Assembly (NCBI GenBank): GCA_001595385.3
Contig: LVEI03000001.1
Location: 1,207,501-1,271,500 of the forward strand
Origin: Deltaproteobacteria bacterium GWC2_55_46
GTDB taxonomy: Bacteria; Desulfobacterota; GWC2-55-46
Reading direction: 5' to 3'
DNA length: 64,000 bases
Below are positions 18,554 through 27,062 of the stretch, one piece after another (within the stretch, counting starts at the first letter, position 1; each line of letters opens with the position of its first letter). The notes below the pieces were generated by a model. That model made no database searches, was not told the DNA's origin, and worked only from the letters and a program-made list of their open reading frames with translations. The position numbers and the translations under genes were made by a program.

Positions 18554-18877
18554 TTAAAAAAGCCCGCCAGGAAGATTGAGCCCCATGCCTGAGGTGAGCT
18601 TCGACATCTCGTCCTGTACCATCTGCTTACTTTTCCTCAAGCCCTCGCTAACGGCCGCGACCACGAGGTCCTGAAGCATGTCGATGTCCTTGGGATCGAC
18701 CACGGACGGGTCTATCTTAAGGCCGACGAGCTCCTGGCTGCCGTTGACGACAGCGGTTACCATACCGCCGCCCGCCGAAGAATCGACCGTCCTGGAGGCA
18801 AGCTCCTTTTGCATCTCGGCCATCTTTTCCTGCATCTTCTGGGCCTGCCTCATCAGATTGCCCAACTGCTTAGACAT
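18554..18877 (-). CDS. ybaB: Nucleoid-associated protein YbaB/EbfC
   Basis: The 107-residue protein matches the family in length and pattern: LMRQAQKMQEKMAEMQKEL, VNGSQELVGLKIDPSVVDP, and DMLQDLVVAAVSEGLRKS. YbaB/EbfC dimers bind DNA. It overlaps the 3' end of dnaX by 8 bp, so translation is probably coupled. Confidence 0.95.
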   Translation of the reverse strand: MSKQLGNLMRQAQKMQEKMAEMQKELASRTVDSSAGGGMVTAVVNGSQELVGLKIDPSVVDPKDIDMLQDLVVAAVSEGLRKSKQMVQDEMSKLTSGMGLNLPGGLF

Positions 18878-20522
18878 CGGTCCTCCTCCGGTCCTCTATT
18901 ATCCTCCCGCCGAGGATGCGGAGCGCATCCTTCAGTACCGGGTCAGTGTCCTTTTTTTTTACCTCACCGGCGCCACCCGCGCCGTTTATCCTTACCGAGA
19001 CCGGAGCGCCGTAGAACTCCTTGAGGCACGCCTCAAGAGATCCGCGGTTGACCGTCAGCTTTGCTCCTGCCCTGGCCGCCGCTGTTATGTTGACAGAGTC
19101 TCCAACGGCTTCGATGGAGGCGTCTTTCAAAAGCTCGTAGAGCTCCTTGTTCCTGTTCTTGAGGAACCCGAGCGGGCCTCCGTCCTCCCTGCCCTCCTGG
19201 GCCGCGGCCTGGGCCTTTTTCTCCTCAGGGGGCGCCGCGCTCTTTACAGGCCGCGCCATCGGAGCGCCTGAGCCCTCTTCAGCCGCGGCCTTTGCCGGCC
19301 CCCCGCTCTTCCATGGCAGCCCCTTAGGCTGGGGCTGGGGAGCGCTGACCGAAGGGCGTACCGGAGAAGAAGGGCTGCCGAGCCTTGAGGCGACCCCTTC
19401 GAGCCTTTCCACAAGTGCGCTCACCGGCTCAAGCTCGTCCAGGTGGGCGGCCCTCAAAAGCATCATTTCAAGAGCGTACCTCGGGTGAGCCGACCTTGAG
19501 ACATCTTCATAGCCTTTTGACAGGATTGTAAATAGCATGTGAAGCCGCTCAAGGCTCACACGCGCCGAAATCTCGCAAAGCCGCTCGATTTCGCTGTCCG
19601 GAAGGTCAAGAAGGGAGGAGTCTCCAGTTGCCTTAAGGACACTCAGATCCCTTATATGCTCAAGTAAGTCGCTACAACCCCTCTTAAAATCATACCCAAA
19701 ATTATATACTTTTTCAACAATATTCAAACATGCCCTGGCGTCTTTTCCTATGATGGCCTCGGATAGCTCGTAGAGGACCGACCTGCCAAGCAATCCAAGG
19801 GCCTCAGCCACGTCCGCCTCTTTGAGGTCCCCCCCGGCAAAGGCCAGAGCCTGCTCAAGAAGGCTCTGGGAATCACGCATGCTCCCGTCCGCCTCCCTGG
19901 CGATAAGGTAGAGCGCCTTCTCCTCGAACCTTACCTTCTCCTGCGTGGCTATTTCATTGAGACGCGCCTGTATCTCCCTGAGCGGTATCCTTTTGAAATC
20001 GAAACGCTGGCACCTGGAAAGGATGGTAGCTGGGATCTTGCGGACCTCGGTCGTGGCAAAGATGAAGATGGCGTGGGGGGGCGGCTCTTCGAGCGTTTTA
20101 AGGAGCGCGTTGAAGGCGGGGATCGAAAGCATGTGCACCTCGTCTATGATATAGACCTTGTACTTGCCCTGGGAGGGCACGTACCGCACGCTCTCTGATA
20201 TCTCCCTTACGTTCTCGACCCCGTTGTTCGAAGCGCCGTCTATCTCGAATACGTCTACGTATGACCCGCTCGCGATCCCCTTGCACGACGAGCACTCGTT
20301 GCAGGGGTTTATCGTCGGACCAGATGAACAGTTGAGACACTTGGCCAATATCCTCGCGGCCGTAGTCTTCCCGACACCCCGCGGCCCGGAGAACAGATAC
20401 GCGTGGGCTACCTTGCCGGAAGCGATGGCGTTCCTGAGCGTCCTGGTAACGTGGACCTGCCCCACGACCTCGTCAAAGATGCCTGGCCGCCACTTCCTCG
20501 CTATTACCTGGTAGGAAGACAT
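18870..20522 (-). CDS. dnaX: DNA polymerase III subunits gamma and tau
   Basis: The 550-residue clamp-loader ATPase has Walker A GPRGVGKTTA (about residues 45-54), a zinc module (CLNC...CNECSSC), Walker B region YIIDEVHMLS and an SRC sensor motif. The region from about residue 385 to 445 is a Pro/Ala/Lys-rich linker, and the last 100 residues form a tau-like tail. A run of nine As followed by G (plus-strand 18952-18960) lies 26 codons before the stop. Losing or gaining one A gives a stop within 7 codons, so transcriptional slippage could yield a slightly shorter form. The gene starts just after the SRP RNA. Confidence 0.95.
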   Translation of the reverse strand: MSSYQVIARKWRPGIFDEVVGQVHVTRTLRNAIASGKVAHAYLFSGPRGVGKTTAARILAKCLNCSSGPTINPCNECSSCKGIASGSYVDVFEIDGASNNGVENVREISESVRYVPSQGKYKVYIIDEVHMLSIPAFNALLKTLEEPPPHAIFIFATTEVRKIPATILSRCQRFDFKRIPLREIQARLNEIATQEKVRFEEKALYLIAREADGSMRDSQSLLEQALAFAGGDLKEADVAEALGLLGRSVLYELSEAIIGKDARACLNIVEKVYNFGYDFKRGCSDLLEHIRDLSVLKATGDSSLLDLPDSEIERLCEISARVSLERLHMLFTILSKGYEDVSRSAHPRYALEMMLLRAAHLDELEPVSALVERLEGVASRLGSPSSPVRPSVSAPQPQPKGLPWKSGGPAKAAAEEGSGAPMARPVKSAAPPEEKKAQAAAQEGREDGGPLGFLKNRNKELYELLKDASIEAVGDSVNITAAARAGAKLTVNRGSLEACLKEFYGAPVSVRINGAGGAGEVKKKDTDPVLKDALRILGGRIIEDRRRTDV

Positions 20523-20581
20523 TCTGAATGCCTTTTTCCATCAGGGGATTGCCCGACAGAACGGATTGAGCTGGATTGGGC

Positions 20582-20711
20582 TTGCGGGCGGTGTTGATAG
20601 CTAGGCACCCTTGCGGCACATGGATGAAGCTGCTACCGTTGCTTCCTTCCGGACCTGGCGGGGTTTACGGCCATCCATTGCGCAAGACCCAGCTATCAAC
20701 ACCGCCCGCAA
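20582..20711 (-). ncRNA. ffs: Small signal recognition particle RNA
   Basis: The minus strand contains the diagnostic SRP domain IV core (AGGTCCGGAAGGAAGCAAC). The ends form a long terminal helix: plus-strand 20582-20602 pairs perfectly with 20691-20711 over 21 bp. The product is about 130 nt, a hairpin-type bacterial SRP RNA that binds Ffh. It lies 59 bp upstream of dnaX, a frequent arrangement. Confidence 0.93.
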
Positions 20712-20800
20712 ATTCTTCCCTGGAGGAGCTCCTCCGGAGATTAGTAATTATAACACAAGAAGGTGGAAAAACAAAAATCCGGGCGAAGTTAAAAAAATGG

Positions 20801-20887
20801 CGGAGAGGGAGGGATTTGAACCCTCGGTGCCGTTTCCGACACAGCAGTTTTCGAGACTGCCACCTTCAGCCTCTCGGTCACCTCTCC
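20801..20887 (-). tRNA. tRNA-Ser(CGA)
   Basis: An 87-nt class II tRNA with acceptor stem GGAGAGG / CCTCTCC, discriminator G, a T-arm GAGGGTTCAAATCCCTC, a long variable arm (TGTCGGAAACGGCA region) and anticodon loop CTCGAAA, giving anticodon CGA for UCG codons. No CCA is encoded. Confidence 0.93.
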
Positions 20888-20919
20888 GTAGGGGCCTAAA
20901 AACTTTTCGAAACAAATTT

Positions 20920-21009
<90 letters not shown>

Positions 21010-21047
21010 GTAACAGCCTGAATTGCTTTATTGCTAAATTTTCTAAA

Positions 21048-21225
21048 GGATGAGGGAGGGATTATCTCGTCCATCCCTGGACTCGACCCTTCCGCTTCGC
21101 TCCAGGGCTTTGCACCTTCGGTGCAAATTCAATTTTCGCTATCCTGCGAAAATTGCCGAACCCTCGATACGTTTCCGTATATACGATTTCCAGTCGTACT
21201 CCTTCGGCCTCTCGGGCACCTCTCC
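21048..21225 (-). pseudogene. Interrupted tRNA-Ser(GGA) copy
   Basis: Bases 21157-21225 repeat nucleotides 1-69 of the neighbouring tRNA-Ser(GGA) with one substitution, including anticodon GGA. The T-loop then breaks after GGTTCG, and 93 foreign bases follow. The remaining 3' half (AATCCCTC plus acceptor strand) resumes at 21063. The 3' acceptor strand has one extra A, so the stem would carry a bulge. It is most simply a tRNA gene inactivated by insertion of a hairpin element. A spliced or processed tRNA is possible but unproven. Confidence 0.75.
21064..21156 (-). repeat. 93-bp triple-hairpin insertion in tRNA T-loop
   Basis: The insert is almost entirely self-complementary. It contains a 10-bp perfect stem (21130-21139 / 21146-21155, 6-nt loop), an 8-bp perfect stem (21109-21116 / 21120-21127, 3-nt loop) and a 7-bp stem (21075-21081 / 21101-21107). 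It has no reading frame of note and is far too small for a group I or II intron. It resembles a palindromic mobile repeat. Confidence 0.6.
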
Positions 21226-21372
21226 GTCGCCGAAAAAATATCGATTTTGCCGGGCTTTAGCATATAAAAAAGGCTACCCGGGGCCTTTTAATTAAGCATA
21301 CTTCCCTGCGGTTGTCAAAGCCTTTAGCAGGATACTGAACACACAGATTTTCCAGCCTGTTAAAAAACAAAA

Positions 21373-21399
21373 AAGGCCCCCGGGAAACCCGGGGGCCTT
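21373..21399 (-). terminator. Terminator of the DUF2155 lipoprotein gene
   Basis: A perfect 12-bp stem (AAGGCCCCCGGG / CCCGGGGGCCTT) with an AAA/TTT loop is followed on the minus strand by TTTTTTG and more Ts. It lies 16 bp beyond the stop codon. Confidence 0.9.
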
Positions 21400-21414
21400 C
21401 TGGCCTTAAATCCC

Positions 21415-21999
21415 TTATTTCTTGGCTGTCTGCTTGCCGAGCACAAGCTTTACCGGGTACCTGGCGTCCTGGAAGGAATTGAACTCAGGGAAATCCCTGA
21501 AGACCCACCCTCTCGACACACTCTTGCCATTCACCGTGAGGTCTACGAGGACCGCGGGGTTGTTTGGCTCGTTTGACTTGGACTCTATCTTGTTCTCAAC
21601 TATTGTATAATCCGGCACCAGGCTCTCTACCTTGAGCCTCACGCCTTCCGCAAGTTTTACGTCCTCGCCTACCTTGACGGTTAAGACCTGGCTCGCTCCA
21701 CTTGCGGCATCGGTCACCTCAAGCCTGGCTTCCTTCCACTTGCTCTTCACCTCGTTGGAGATGGAGACCGTCTTCTGGGTCTTTATATTGGCGTGCTGGG
21801 CCCTGGCGATATCCTCCTGGGTCTTGTCCATCGGCGCCTGCGCTGTCGGCGGATGTCCCTCCGGCAACTGCTGCTGTGGTGCTGCGGCAGGCTGGGGCGC
21901 CTCCTGAGCCTTCTTCTCTCCGCTGCATCCGGTTATAGAAAGAAGGGCAACGGATGCCGAAACTAAAAACAGTCTTTTGTACGATCCTGACAGACTCAT
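21415..21999 (-). CDS. DUF2155 lipoprotein
   Basis: The 194-residue product starts with a lipoprotein signal peptide (hydrophobic residues 10-23, ITGC lipobox). A Pro/Gln/Ala-rich spacer and a C-terminal domain follow, containing EARLEVTDAASG, a VLVDLTVNGKSV strand and a GWVFRDFPEFNSFQDARYPV motif. The last is typical of DUF2155 domains, which are small envelope proteins of unknown function in delta- and alphaproteobacteria. A GGAGGAG ribosome binding site precedes the ATG. It ends the run of minus-strand envelope genes. Confidence 0.75.
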   Translation of the reverse strand: MSLSGSYKRLFLVSASVALLSITGCSGEKKAQEAPQPAAAPQQQLPEGHPPTAQAPMDKTQEDIARAQHANIKTQKTVSISNEVKSKWKEARLEVTDAASGASQVLTVKVGEDVKLAEGVRLKVESLVPDYTIVENKIESKSNEPNNPAVLVDLTVNGKSVSRGWVFRDFPEFNSFQDARYPVKLVLGKQTAKK

Positions 22000-22071
22000 G
22001 GTCCATTCTCCTCCAGGGTTGTTTTCAAATTGCGACTATACCATAAATGCTGTTTTTTTAAAAAATCTTTT

Positions 22072-23457
22072 TTATCCGTCCTTGAGCGAGCCTGCCCAGA
22101 GCCTTTCGAGGTCGCTGTAAGATATGCGCAAGGCGGCAGATACGGCCTCATCGAGGCCCATCCCGCCGCCAAGGTTCTCCAGTATGTTCCTTACCGAGAA
22201 TATGCCGAATTCCCGTATTATGTACTCCGTGGCTGAAAGGCTCAGCAGGTAAGCTACCTGGGCCTGCTCGGACTTAAAGCCCATGAACGACCCCTCAAGG
22301 GGACGGAGGCTAAGTTTTCCGCTACCCGCTATCTGCGCGAGCACTCGTTCGTACCCGGCAGAGCTCTTGCCCTCCTCGTACTGCGCTATCCCCTCGTTAA
22401 GCCATACGGGCGCCCTGCCCCTGGCCACCGACCTTACCACGGCATGCGTATACTCGTGGAAGATGACGCTTTCAAGTTGAGAGGTCTTCTCCGTTATGCC
22501 CCCGGCCGGTATCTTTATCCTGCCGTCATAGAGGGCCCCGGCCCACGATGGACTTCTTGTCACATCCCTGAACGTCTCCCTCGTGTAAAGGAGCGCCTCT
22601 ACCCTGGCCTCCGGGTATATCCCGAGGTCGCTCCCAACCTTCAGATAGGCCTCCTCCAGAAGAAGGGCTATAAGATGGCCGGCTACAGCGTTCTCTCCCC
22701 CTTCGAACCTTACGGTGAAGCGCCCACCCTCCTTGACGCCCATGCCGCCCTCGGCCTCTCTATCTCCCTCAGCGGCGGCAAGCTCGCTTGCGAGCGCGCT
22801 GTCCCCGGGGTCAAGTGCGAGCCCTTTGCGGAAAAAAGAAGCCGCCCCTTCCAGGTCGCCCCTTGAGTGCCTCTCCCTTCCAAGCTTTACGTATATGCGC
22901 TTGAGATGGTCTTTCGCCCCGGGGTCGCCGGATAACGGCTCAAGGGTCTCGGCGGCTCCTTCTAGGTCGCCTGAGCGCGCCTGCACACTCGCGAGGTTCT
23001 TTATTATGAGACTATCGGGTGAAAGGAGAGCCGCCTCCTTGAGAAGCGCCATGGCGTTGCCAGGCCTTCCGTCCTGGGCATCCTTTAAAGCCTTGCTGTT
23101 AAGGACTCCCGCAAGGGCTGATTTCAAACTGTCAGAGGGGTCTTCCTGAATGGCGTTCCGCAATATCTCCTCGGCCAGCTTGAGGTCGCCCTGCCGCAAC
23201 GCCTCTGCCGCCGGGTTTGCCGGACCGGGGATTATTCCAAAGCGCTCAAGAGGCGCTTGAGCTAAAACCTCGGCCGGCTCCTCAAGAGCTGCCGCCGGGG
23301 AAGGCTCATCGGCCACCGTAGCCGCGGGCTTTGCCGGAATATCATTTTTATCTTTATTATAGAAGAGAAAGGCCAGGATGAAGACAAGGAGAAGTGCTAT
23401 TAAAAGGGTCAGGACCGCCCCGCCGGACGGCCCTGAAAGATTTTTGCTTGGCGACAT
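22072..23457 (-). CDS. Membrane-anchored TPR protein with MA-type zinc peptidase domain
   Basis: The product is about 461 residues. It has one N-terminal membrane helix (AVLTLLIALLLVFILAFLF), a Pro/Ala-rich stretch, three or four TPR-like helical pairs (about residues 85-240) and a gluzincin-type metalloprotease domain. HEYTH (340-344 counted from the in-frame TTG at 23475) and NEGIAQYEEG (Glu361) give two His and the third ligand. I chose the ATG at 23457 over the TTG because it has the better-spaced ribosome binding site. It should act on the outer face of the inner membrane. The substrate is unknown. GAF and RodZ-like genes lie just upstream. Confidence 0.75.
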   Translation of the reverse strand: MSPSKNLSGPSGGAVLTLLIALLLVFILAFLFYNKDKNDIPAKPAATVADEPSPAAALEEPAEVLAQAPLERFGIIPGPANPAAEALRQGDLKLAEEILRNAIQEDPSDSLKSALAGVLNSKALKDAQDGRPGNAMALLKEAALLSPDSLIIKNLASVQARSGDLEGAAETLEPLSGDPGAKDHLKRIYVKLGRERHSRGDLEGAASFFRKGLALDPGDSALASELAAAEGDREAEGGMGVKEGGRFTVRFEGGENAVAGHLIALLLEEAYLKVGSDLGIYPEARVEALLYTRETFRDVTRSPSWAGALYDGRIKIPAGGITEKTSQLESVIFHEYTHAVVRSVARGRAPVWLNEGIAQYEEGKSSAGYERVLAQIAGSGKLSLRPLEGSFMGFKSEQAQVAYLLSLSATEYIIREFGIFSVRNILENLGGGMGLDEAVSAALRISYSDLERLWAGSLKDG

Positions 23458-23481
23458 AGGTACGGCCTGCCTCAAGAGCGC

Positions 23482-24192
23482 CTACAGGCACTTACGCATC
23501 TTTACCGCGCCGAGTATGAGGTTGGCTATCGTTGACATGAAATATATCTCATCCTCGGTAAACTCGCGGGTCACGACGGTCTGGGCATTAAGCACGCCAA
23601 ATGGCTTGTCACCCAGGAATATGGGATAGGAGTACATCGTCTTTATCTTGTACTGCTCCTCCCTGGTCTCCGGGAAGTACCTGTAGCGCGCATCCTTGGT
23701 GACGTCTTCTATGAGAAGCGGCCTTCTCGCCTCGACGGCGGAGCCCGTTATCCCCTCGCCCATCTTGAGCCTGGCCTTGCCGACAGCTTCCTGCGCAAGA
23801 CCATATGTGGCCCGGAGCACCAGGTGCTCTCCGTCCCAGATGTATATGGAGCATATATCGACCCCAAGCCTTCTGGCGGTCTTCTCCGCTACCCCCTTGA
23901 GGACCTGGTCGAGGTTATAGTCAGAGGAGGCGAGCATGCTTATCTCCTCGAGCGTGATGATCTCCTTTTGCTCGCGGTCTGCCTGCTGCTGGAAGAAGAA
24001 CCGGCCGCTGTCATCGAATGTAAGCGGCAGGAGGCTTTCCTTCGAAAAATGAGGGTTTATGGCCTTGGAGGCGGCCGGGGCTGTCCGGTACTCGGAAAAA
24101 CCGCAGCTGCAGGAGAACTTCACCCTGTAATCGTCGACGCGCGCGGACTTCATCTTCTTGCCGCATTTTCTGCACCTTATTATAGACTCCAT
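23482..24192 (-). CDS. Zinc-ribbon GAF-domain protein
   Basis: The 236-residue protein begins with a small cysteine motif (CRKCGKKM...SCSCG; Cys7, Cys10, Cys29, Cys31) of zinc-ribbon type. After a linker it has one GAF domain (about residues 75-235): LEEISMLASSDYNLDQVLKGVAEKTARRLGVDICSIY, then GEGITGSAVEARRPLLIEDV and MYSYPIFLGDKPFGVLN. GAF domains bind small ligands or redox centres. There is no output domain, so it probably signals by protein contact. It lies 24 bp upstream of the peptidase gene. Confidence 0.82.
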   Translation of the reverse strand: MESIIRCRKCGKKMKSARVDDYRVKFSCSCGFSEYRTAPAASKAINPHFSKESLLPLTFDDSGRFFFQQQADREQKEIITLEEISMLASSDYNLDQVLKGVAEKTARRLGVDICSIYIWDGEHLVLRATYGLAQEAVGKARLKMGEGITGSAVEARRPLLIEDVTKDARYRYFPETREEQYKIKTMYSYPIFLGDKPFGVLNAQTVVTREFTEDEIYFMSTIANLILGAVKMRKCL

Positions 24193-24249
24193 GAGTCCTC
24201 CCCTTCCGGAAATCCAGTGCCGTGGCCGCAGCCCCTCAATATATCCGAA

Positions 24250-25281
24250 TCAGAGCATCTTTGCATTAATATTATCCACCGGGCCTGCCTGGAAGTTAAT
24301 CTCTTTATCAGGCCGCGCAGGCGAGGTCAACGGCTCAATGGATTTCCTCTCCGGCCTCATAATCCTCTGCTGCGTCCCGGAAGGGAGCTTAAGGCTCACT
24401 ACCTCTCCGGAAAGCCCAAGGCTTGAAAGCTCTTTCCCATTATATGTGAGTGTCACCCCGCCGGCGTTCCCTACCAGCACTGAGAAGCCCTCAGAGCCCT
24501 TCCATGTGAACCTCTCTCCCTGCCGCAAAAGCACCTCTACAGGCTCTGCCCCGTCCACCACTATCTTCAGCCAGACCATCTCTTTGGCTGACGCGGTAAG
24601 CGTGTGCGCAACCGGAGGCGCTCCCGCAGGATCGACAGCCGCCTGAGGCTTTAGAGCTTCTTCCTTCTTTACCGGCTCCGTAGCCTTGGCCGGGGCTGGC
24701 GCTAATACAGGCGCAGGGGAGGCAGAGTCCTTTACCACAGGGCGCGTCTGTTTGAGAGGCGAAGGGGGCACAGGGGCCGCCACATGGCTTGAAGGGACGG
24801 TCGATTGGGCCGGGGAGTCCAGGGGTGCCTGTACAGCCGGGGCAATTACCTCGACCGGCGCGGAGGCGTCCTTTTTTATAGAGAAGGCGTAGGCTATTAC
24901 TATTATAAGAATGCCAGCGGCTATAAAGGCGGGTTTGCGCAGGTTATCCGGCAGCTTGACAGAAGGCTTCTGGGTTAAGGCTTTTCTTGACCAGCCCTTG
25001 GCAGGCGCGGCCTTGGCCTTGGCCCCTTCGGCCTCGGCCTCCTCCTTCTCCCTCTGGTAGACCTCGAAACGGAGCACAGCGTCCGTTTCGTCCACCCCGA
25101 GCACCTTGCAGTAAGACCTTATGAAGCCCTTTACGAAGGCAGCGGGCGGAAGGCCTTCATACCTGTCGGCCTCTATCGCCTCGAGGAACTTCATTGGGAC
25201 CTTGGTGGCCTCGAATATCTTGACGAGGGATACCCCCCTCAGCTCCCTTTCCCTTCTTAGGTATTCACCAGGACTTTCCAT
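24250..25281 (-). CDS. RodZ-like helix-turn-helix membrane protein
   Basis: The 343-residue protein has a cytoplasmic HTH domain typical of RodZ (GEYLRRERELRGVSLVKIFEATKVPMKFLEAIEADRYEGLPPAAFVKGFIRSYCKVLG), a Lys/Ala-rich segment and one membrane helix near residue 118 (AFIAAGILIIVIAYAF). A long Pro/Ala linker and a C-terminal DUF4115-type domain (WLKIVVDGAEPVEVLLRQGERFTW) follow. RodZ links the MreB cytoskeleton to wall synthesis. Divergent delta-type members of this architecture are poorly studied, so the exact role is inferred. Confidence 0.82.
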   Translation of the reverse strand: MESPGEYLRRERELRGVSLVKIFEATKVPMKFLEAIEADRYEGLPPAAFVKGFIRSYCKVLGVDETDAVLRFEVYQREKEEAEAEGAKAKAAPAKGWSRKALTQKPSVKLPDNLRKPAFIAAGILIIVIAYAFSIKKDASAPVEVIAPAVQAPLDSPAQSTVPSSHVAAPVPPSPLKQTRPVVKDSASPAPVLAPAPAKATEPVKKEEALKPQAAVDPAGAPPVAHTLTASAKEMVWLKIVVDGAEPVEVLLRQGERFTWKGSEGFSVLVGNAGGVTLTYNGKELSSLGLSGEVVSLKLPSGTQQRIMRPERKSIEPLTSPARPDKEINFQAGPVDNINAKML

Positions 25282-25353
25282 ATGTTCCCCCTAAAAATCG
25301 AGCCATTTGGCCCTGGGCCGAATGGCTTCGGTTGGAAGACAGACGCCATCTTT

Positions 25354-26109
25354 TTACCTGATAAGGTTTATGTACTCTTTCGCGGACAGCCCCTTATCAC
25401 TGCCGGGCGCAAGCTCGATGACCTTCTCGAAGGCCTTTAGCGCTCCAGCCTTGTCCTTTACCTTGACAAGCGCCATGCCGAGGTTGAAATACGCGTCGAG
25501 ATAGGCCGGGGATACGGCAGTAGCCGCACGGTATGACTCGACAGCCTCCTTGAGCCTGCCGGCCTTCTCGTATGAGAGCCCCATGTTATAATGCGCCTGC
25601 GCGTAATTCGCGTTGGCCTGCAGGGCGAGCCTGTAGTTCTCTACCGCCCTGCCGTAATCTCCCTTGTTGTGGAACGCCCAGCCGATGTTGTTGTACGCGA
25701 GCTCCGGGGTCCTGTAGAAGATGTTCTTGACCGCGGCCTGCGACTCTTCTATAGCGTTGTCCCACTTGCGCTCGGAGAGATAGACCGCGGATTTATTGAG
25801 GCGGGCGTCAGAAAGCTTGGGGTCGATGGATATCGCCCTGTCAAAAGACTTATACGCCTCAGCGTTCATGCCCTTGACGAAATAGGCGAGGCCGAGCGCG
25901 TTATGGTAATTGGCGTTGTCGGGATATAGCTCTACGGCCTTCGTAAGCTCTTTTAAGGCGTCGGCGATACTCCTTTCTCTAAGGTGGACCTCGCCGAGCC
26001 TGTAGTGTATGTCAGCCTGGTCCTTCCTTTTTTCGAGCGAGGCGCCGCACGAAGTAAGTGTAGCGGCAAAGAGACCGGCCAGAACTATCCTGAAGAGCTT
26101 TCCATTCAT
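25354..26109 (-). CDS. TPR lipoprotein, PilF/PilW-like
   Basis: The 251-residue product has a lipoprotein signal peptide (LTSCG, Cys at 21) followed by about six TPR units (IHYRLGEVHLRERS, ANYHNALGLAYFVKG, LAYNNIGWAFHNKGDYGRAVENYRLAL, AQAHYNMGLSYEKAG, and so on). The size and architecture match PilF/PilW pilotins, which promote secretin assembly for type IV pili. No pilus gene is nearby, so a general scaffold role is possible. Confidence 0.75.
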   Translation of the reverse strand: MNGKLFRIVLAGLFAATLTSCGASLEKRKDQADIHYRLGEVHLRERSIADALKELTKAVELYPDNANYHNALGLAYFVKGMNAEAYKSFDRAISIDPKLSDARLNKSAVYLSERKWDNAIEESQAAVKNIFYRTPELAYNNIGWAFHNKGDYGRAVENYRLALQANANYAQAHYNMGLSYEKAGRLKEAVESYRAATAVSPAYLDAYFNLGMALVKVKDKAGALKAFEKVIELAPGSDKGLSAKEYINLIR

Positions 26110-26139
26110 CTGCTGAAATCCATAAGTGTTTGAATTATA

Positions 26140-27051
26140 TCATATATCTTCAAAATGGGTCAACCGTTTAAATTCCGAATAGCGCGTCTTGATCTCAGGG
26201 AGCGTAAGGGTGTCGAGCCTGCCGAGACTGAATGCCTCGACGTTGAACGAGGCCATCACAGAGCCGAAGATTATGGCCCTTCTTATGCTATCCTCGCTAA
26301 GGTCCCCGCTATTGGCCAAATAGCCCATAAGCCCGCCCGCGAATGTATCCCCGGCGCCTGTGGGGTCGAAGACCTCTTCAAGCGGGTAAGCGGGGGATGA
26401 GAAGACAGAGCTGCCATTAAACATGAGCGCGCCGTACTCACCGCGCTTTACGATGAGCGTTCTGGGGCCGTAGCCCTGTATCACCTTTGCCGCCCTCACG
26501 AGAGAGGCCTCTCCTGAAAGCTCCCTCGCCTCTCCCTCGTTTATGACGAAGAGGTCTACTTTCTTCAATAGTTCTTTTAAGGCCTCGGGCTTTCCCTCTA
26601 TCCAGAAGTTCATGGTGTCGCAGGCCACGAGCCTTGGCCCCCTGACCTGCTCGAGCACCTTCATCTGAAGCTCAGGGTCGATGTTGGCGAGGAATACGAA
26701 GGGTATGTCCTTGTACTCATCGGGTATCTCCGGGTTAAAGGAGCTGAAGACGTTCAGCTGGGTCTCAAGGGTATGGGCCTGGTTGAGGTCATACCCGTAA
26801 TAGCCCTTCCACCTGAAGGTCTTGCCCGGGACTTTCCTTAAGCCACCGACGTTTATGCCCTTATTCGAAAGGGTCGTTATGTGCTCGGCAGGGAAGTCCT
26901 CACCGACGACGGCGACAAGGTTCACCCCGGTAAAGAAACTGGCTGAAGTCGAAAAATAGGTCGCCGAGCCGCCGAGCACCTCATCGGCCTTGCCGAATGG
27001 GGTCTCTACAGAGTCAAAGGCGACCGAGCCGACTACGAGTATCTCAGACAT
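26140..27051 (-). CDS. PfkB-family sugar or nucleoside kinase
   Basis: The 303-residue protein has the ribokinase fold: N-terminal GSVAFDSVETP, a GGSATYFSTSA substrate loop and the C-terminal DPTGAGDTFAGG motif with the catalytic Asp and anion hole. The substrate cannot be read from sequence. It starts 12 bp after mtnP, so it may act on a product of methylthioadenosine breakdown or on a nucleoside such as adenosine. The ATG at 27051 is used instead of the preceding in-frame TTG. Confidence 0.87.
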   Translation of the reverse strand: MSEILVVGSVAFDSVETPFGKADEVLGGSATYFSTSASFFTGVNLVAVVGEDFPAEHITTLSNKGINVGGLRKVPGKTFRWKGYYGYDLNQAHTLETQLNVFSSFNPEIPDEYKDIPFVFLANIDPELQMKVLEQVRGPRLVACDTMNFWIEGKPEALKELLKKVDLFVINEGEARELSGEASLVRAAKVIQGYGPRTLIVKRGEYGALMFNGSSVFSSPAYPLEEVFDPTGAGDTFAGGLMGYLANSGDLSEDSIRRAIIFGSVMASFNVEAFSLGRLDTLTLPEIKTRYSEFKRLTHFEDI

Positions 27052-27062
27052 CAAAACGCTCC

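Noticed and set aside
21064-21156. Group I or group II intron in the tRNA copy
   Set aside because: At 93 nt it is far too short, has no catalytic core motifs, and lies in the T-loop rather than the anticodon loop.
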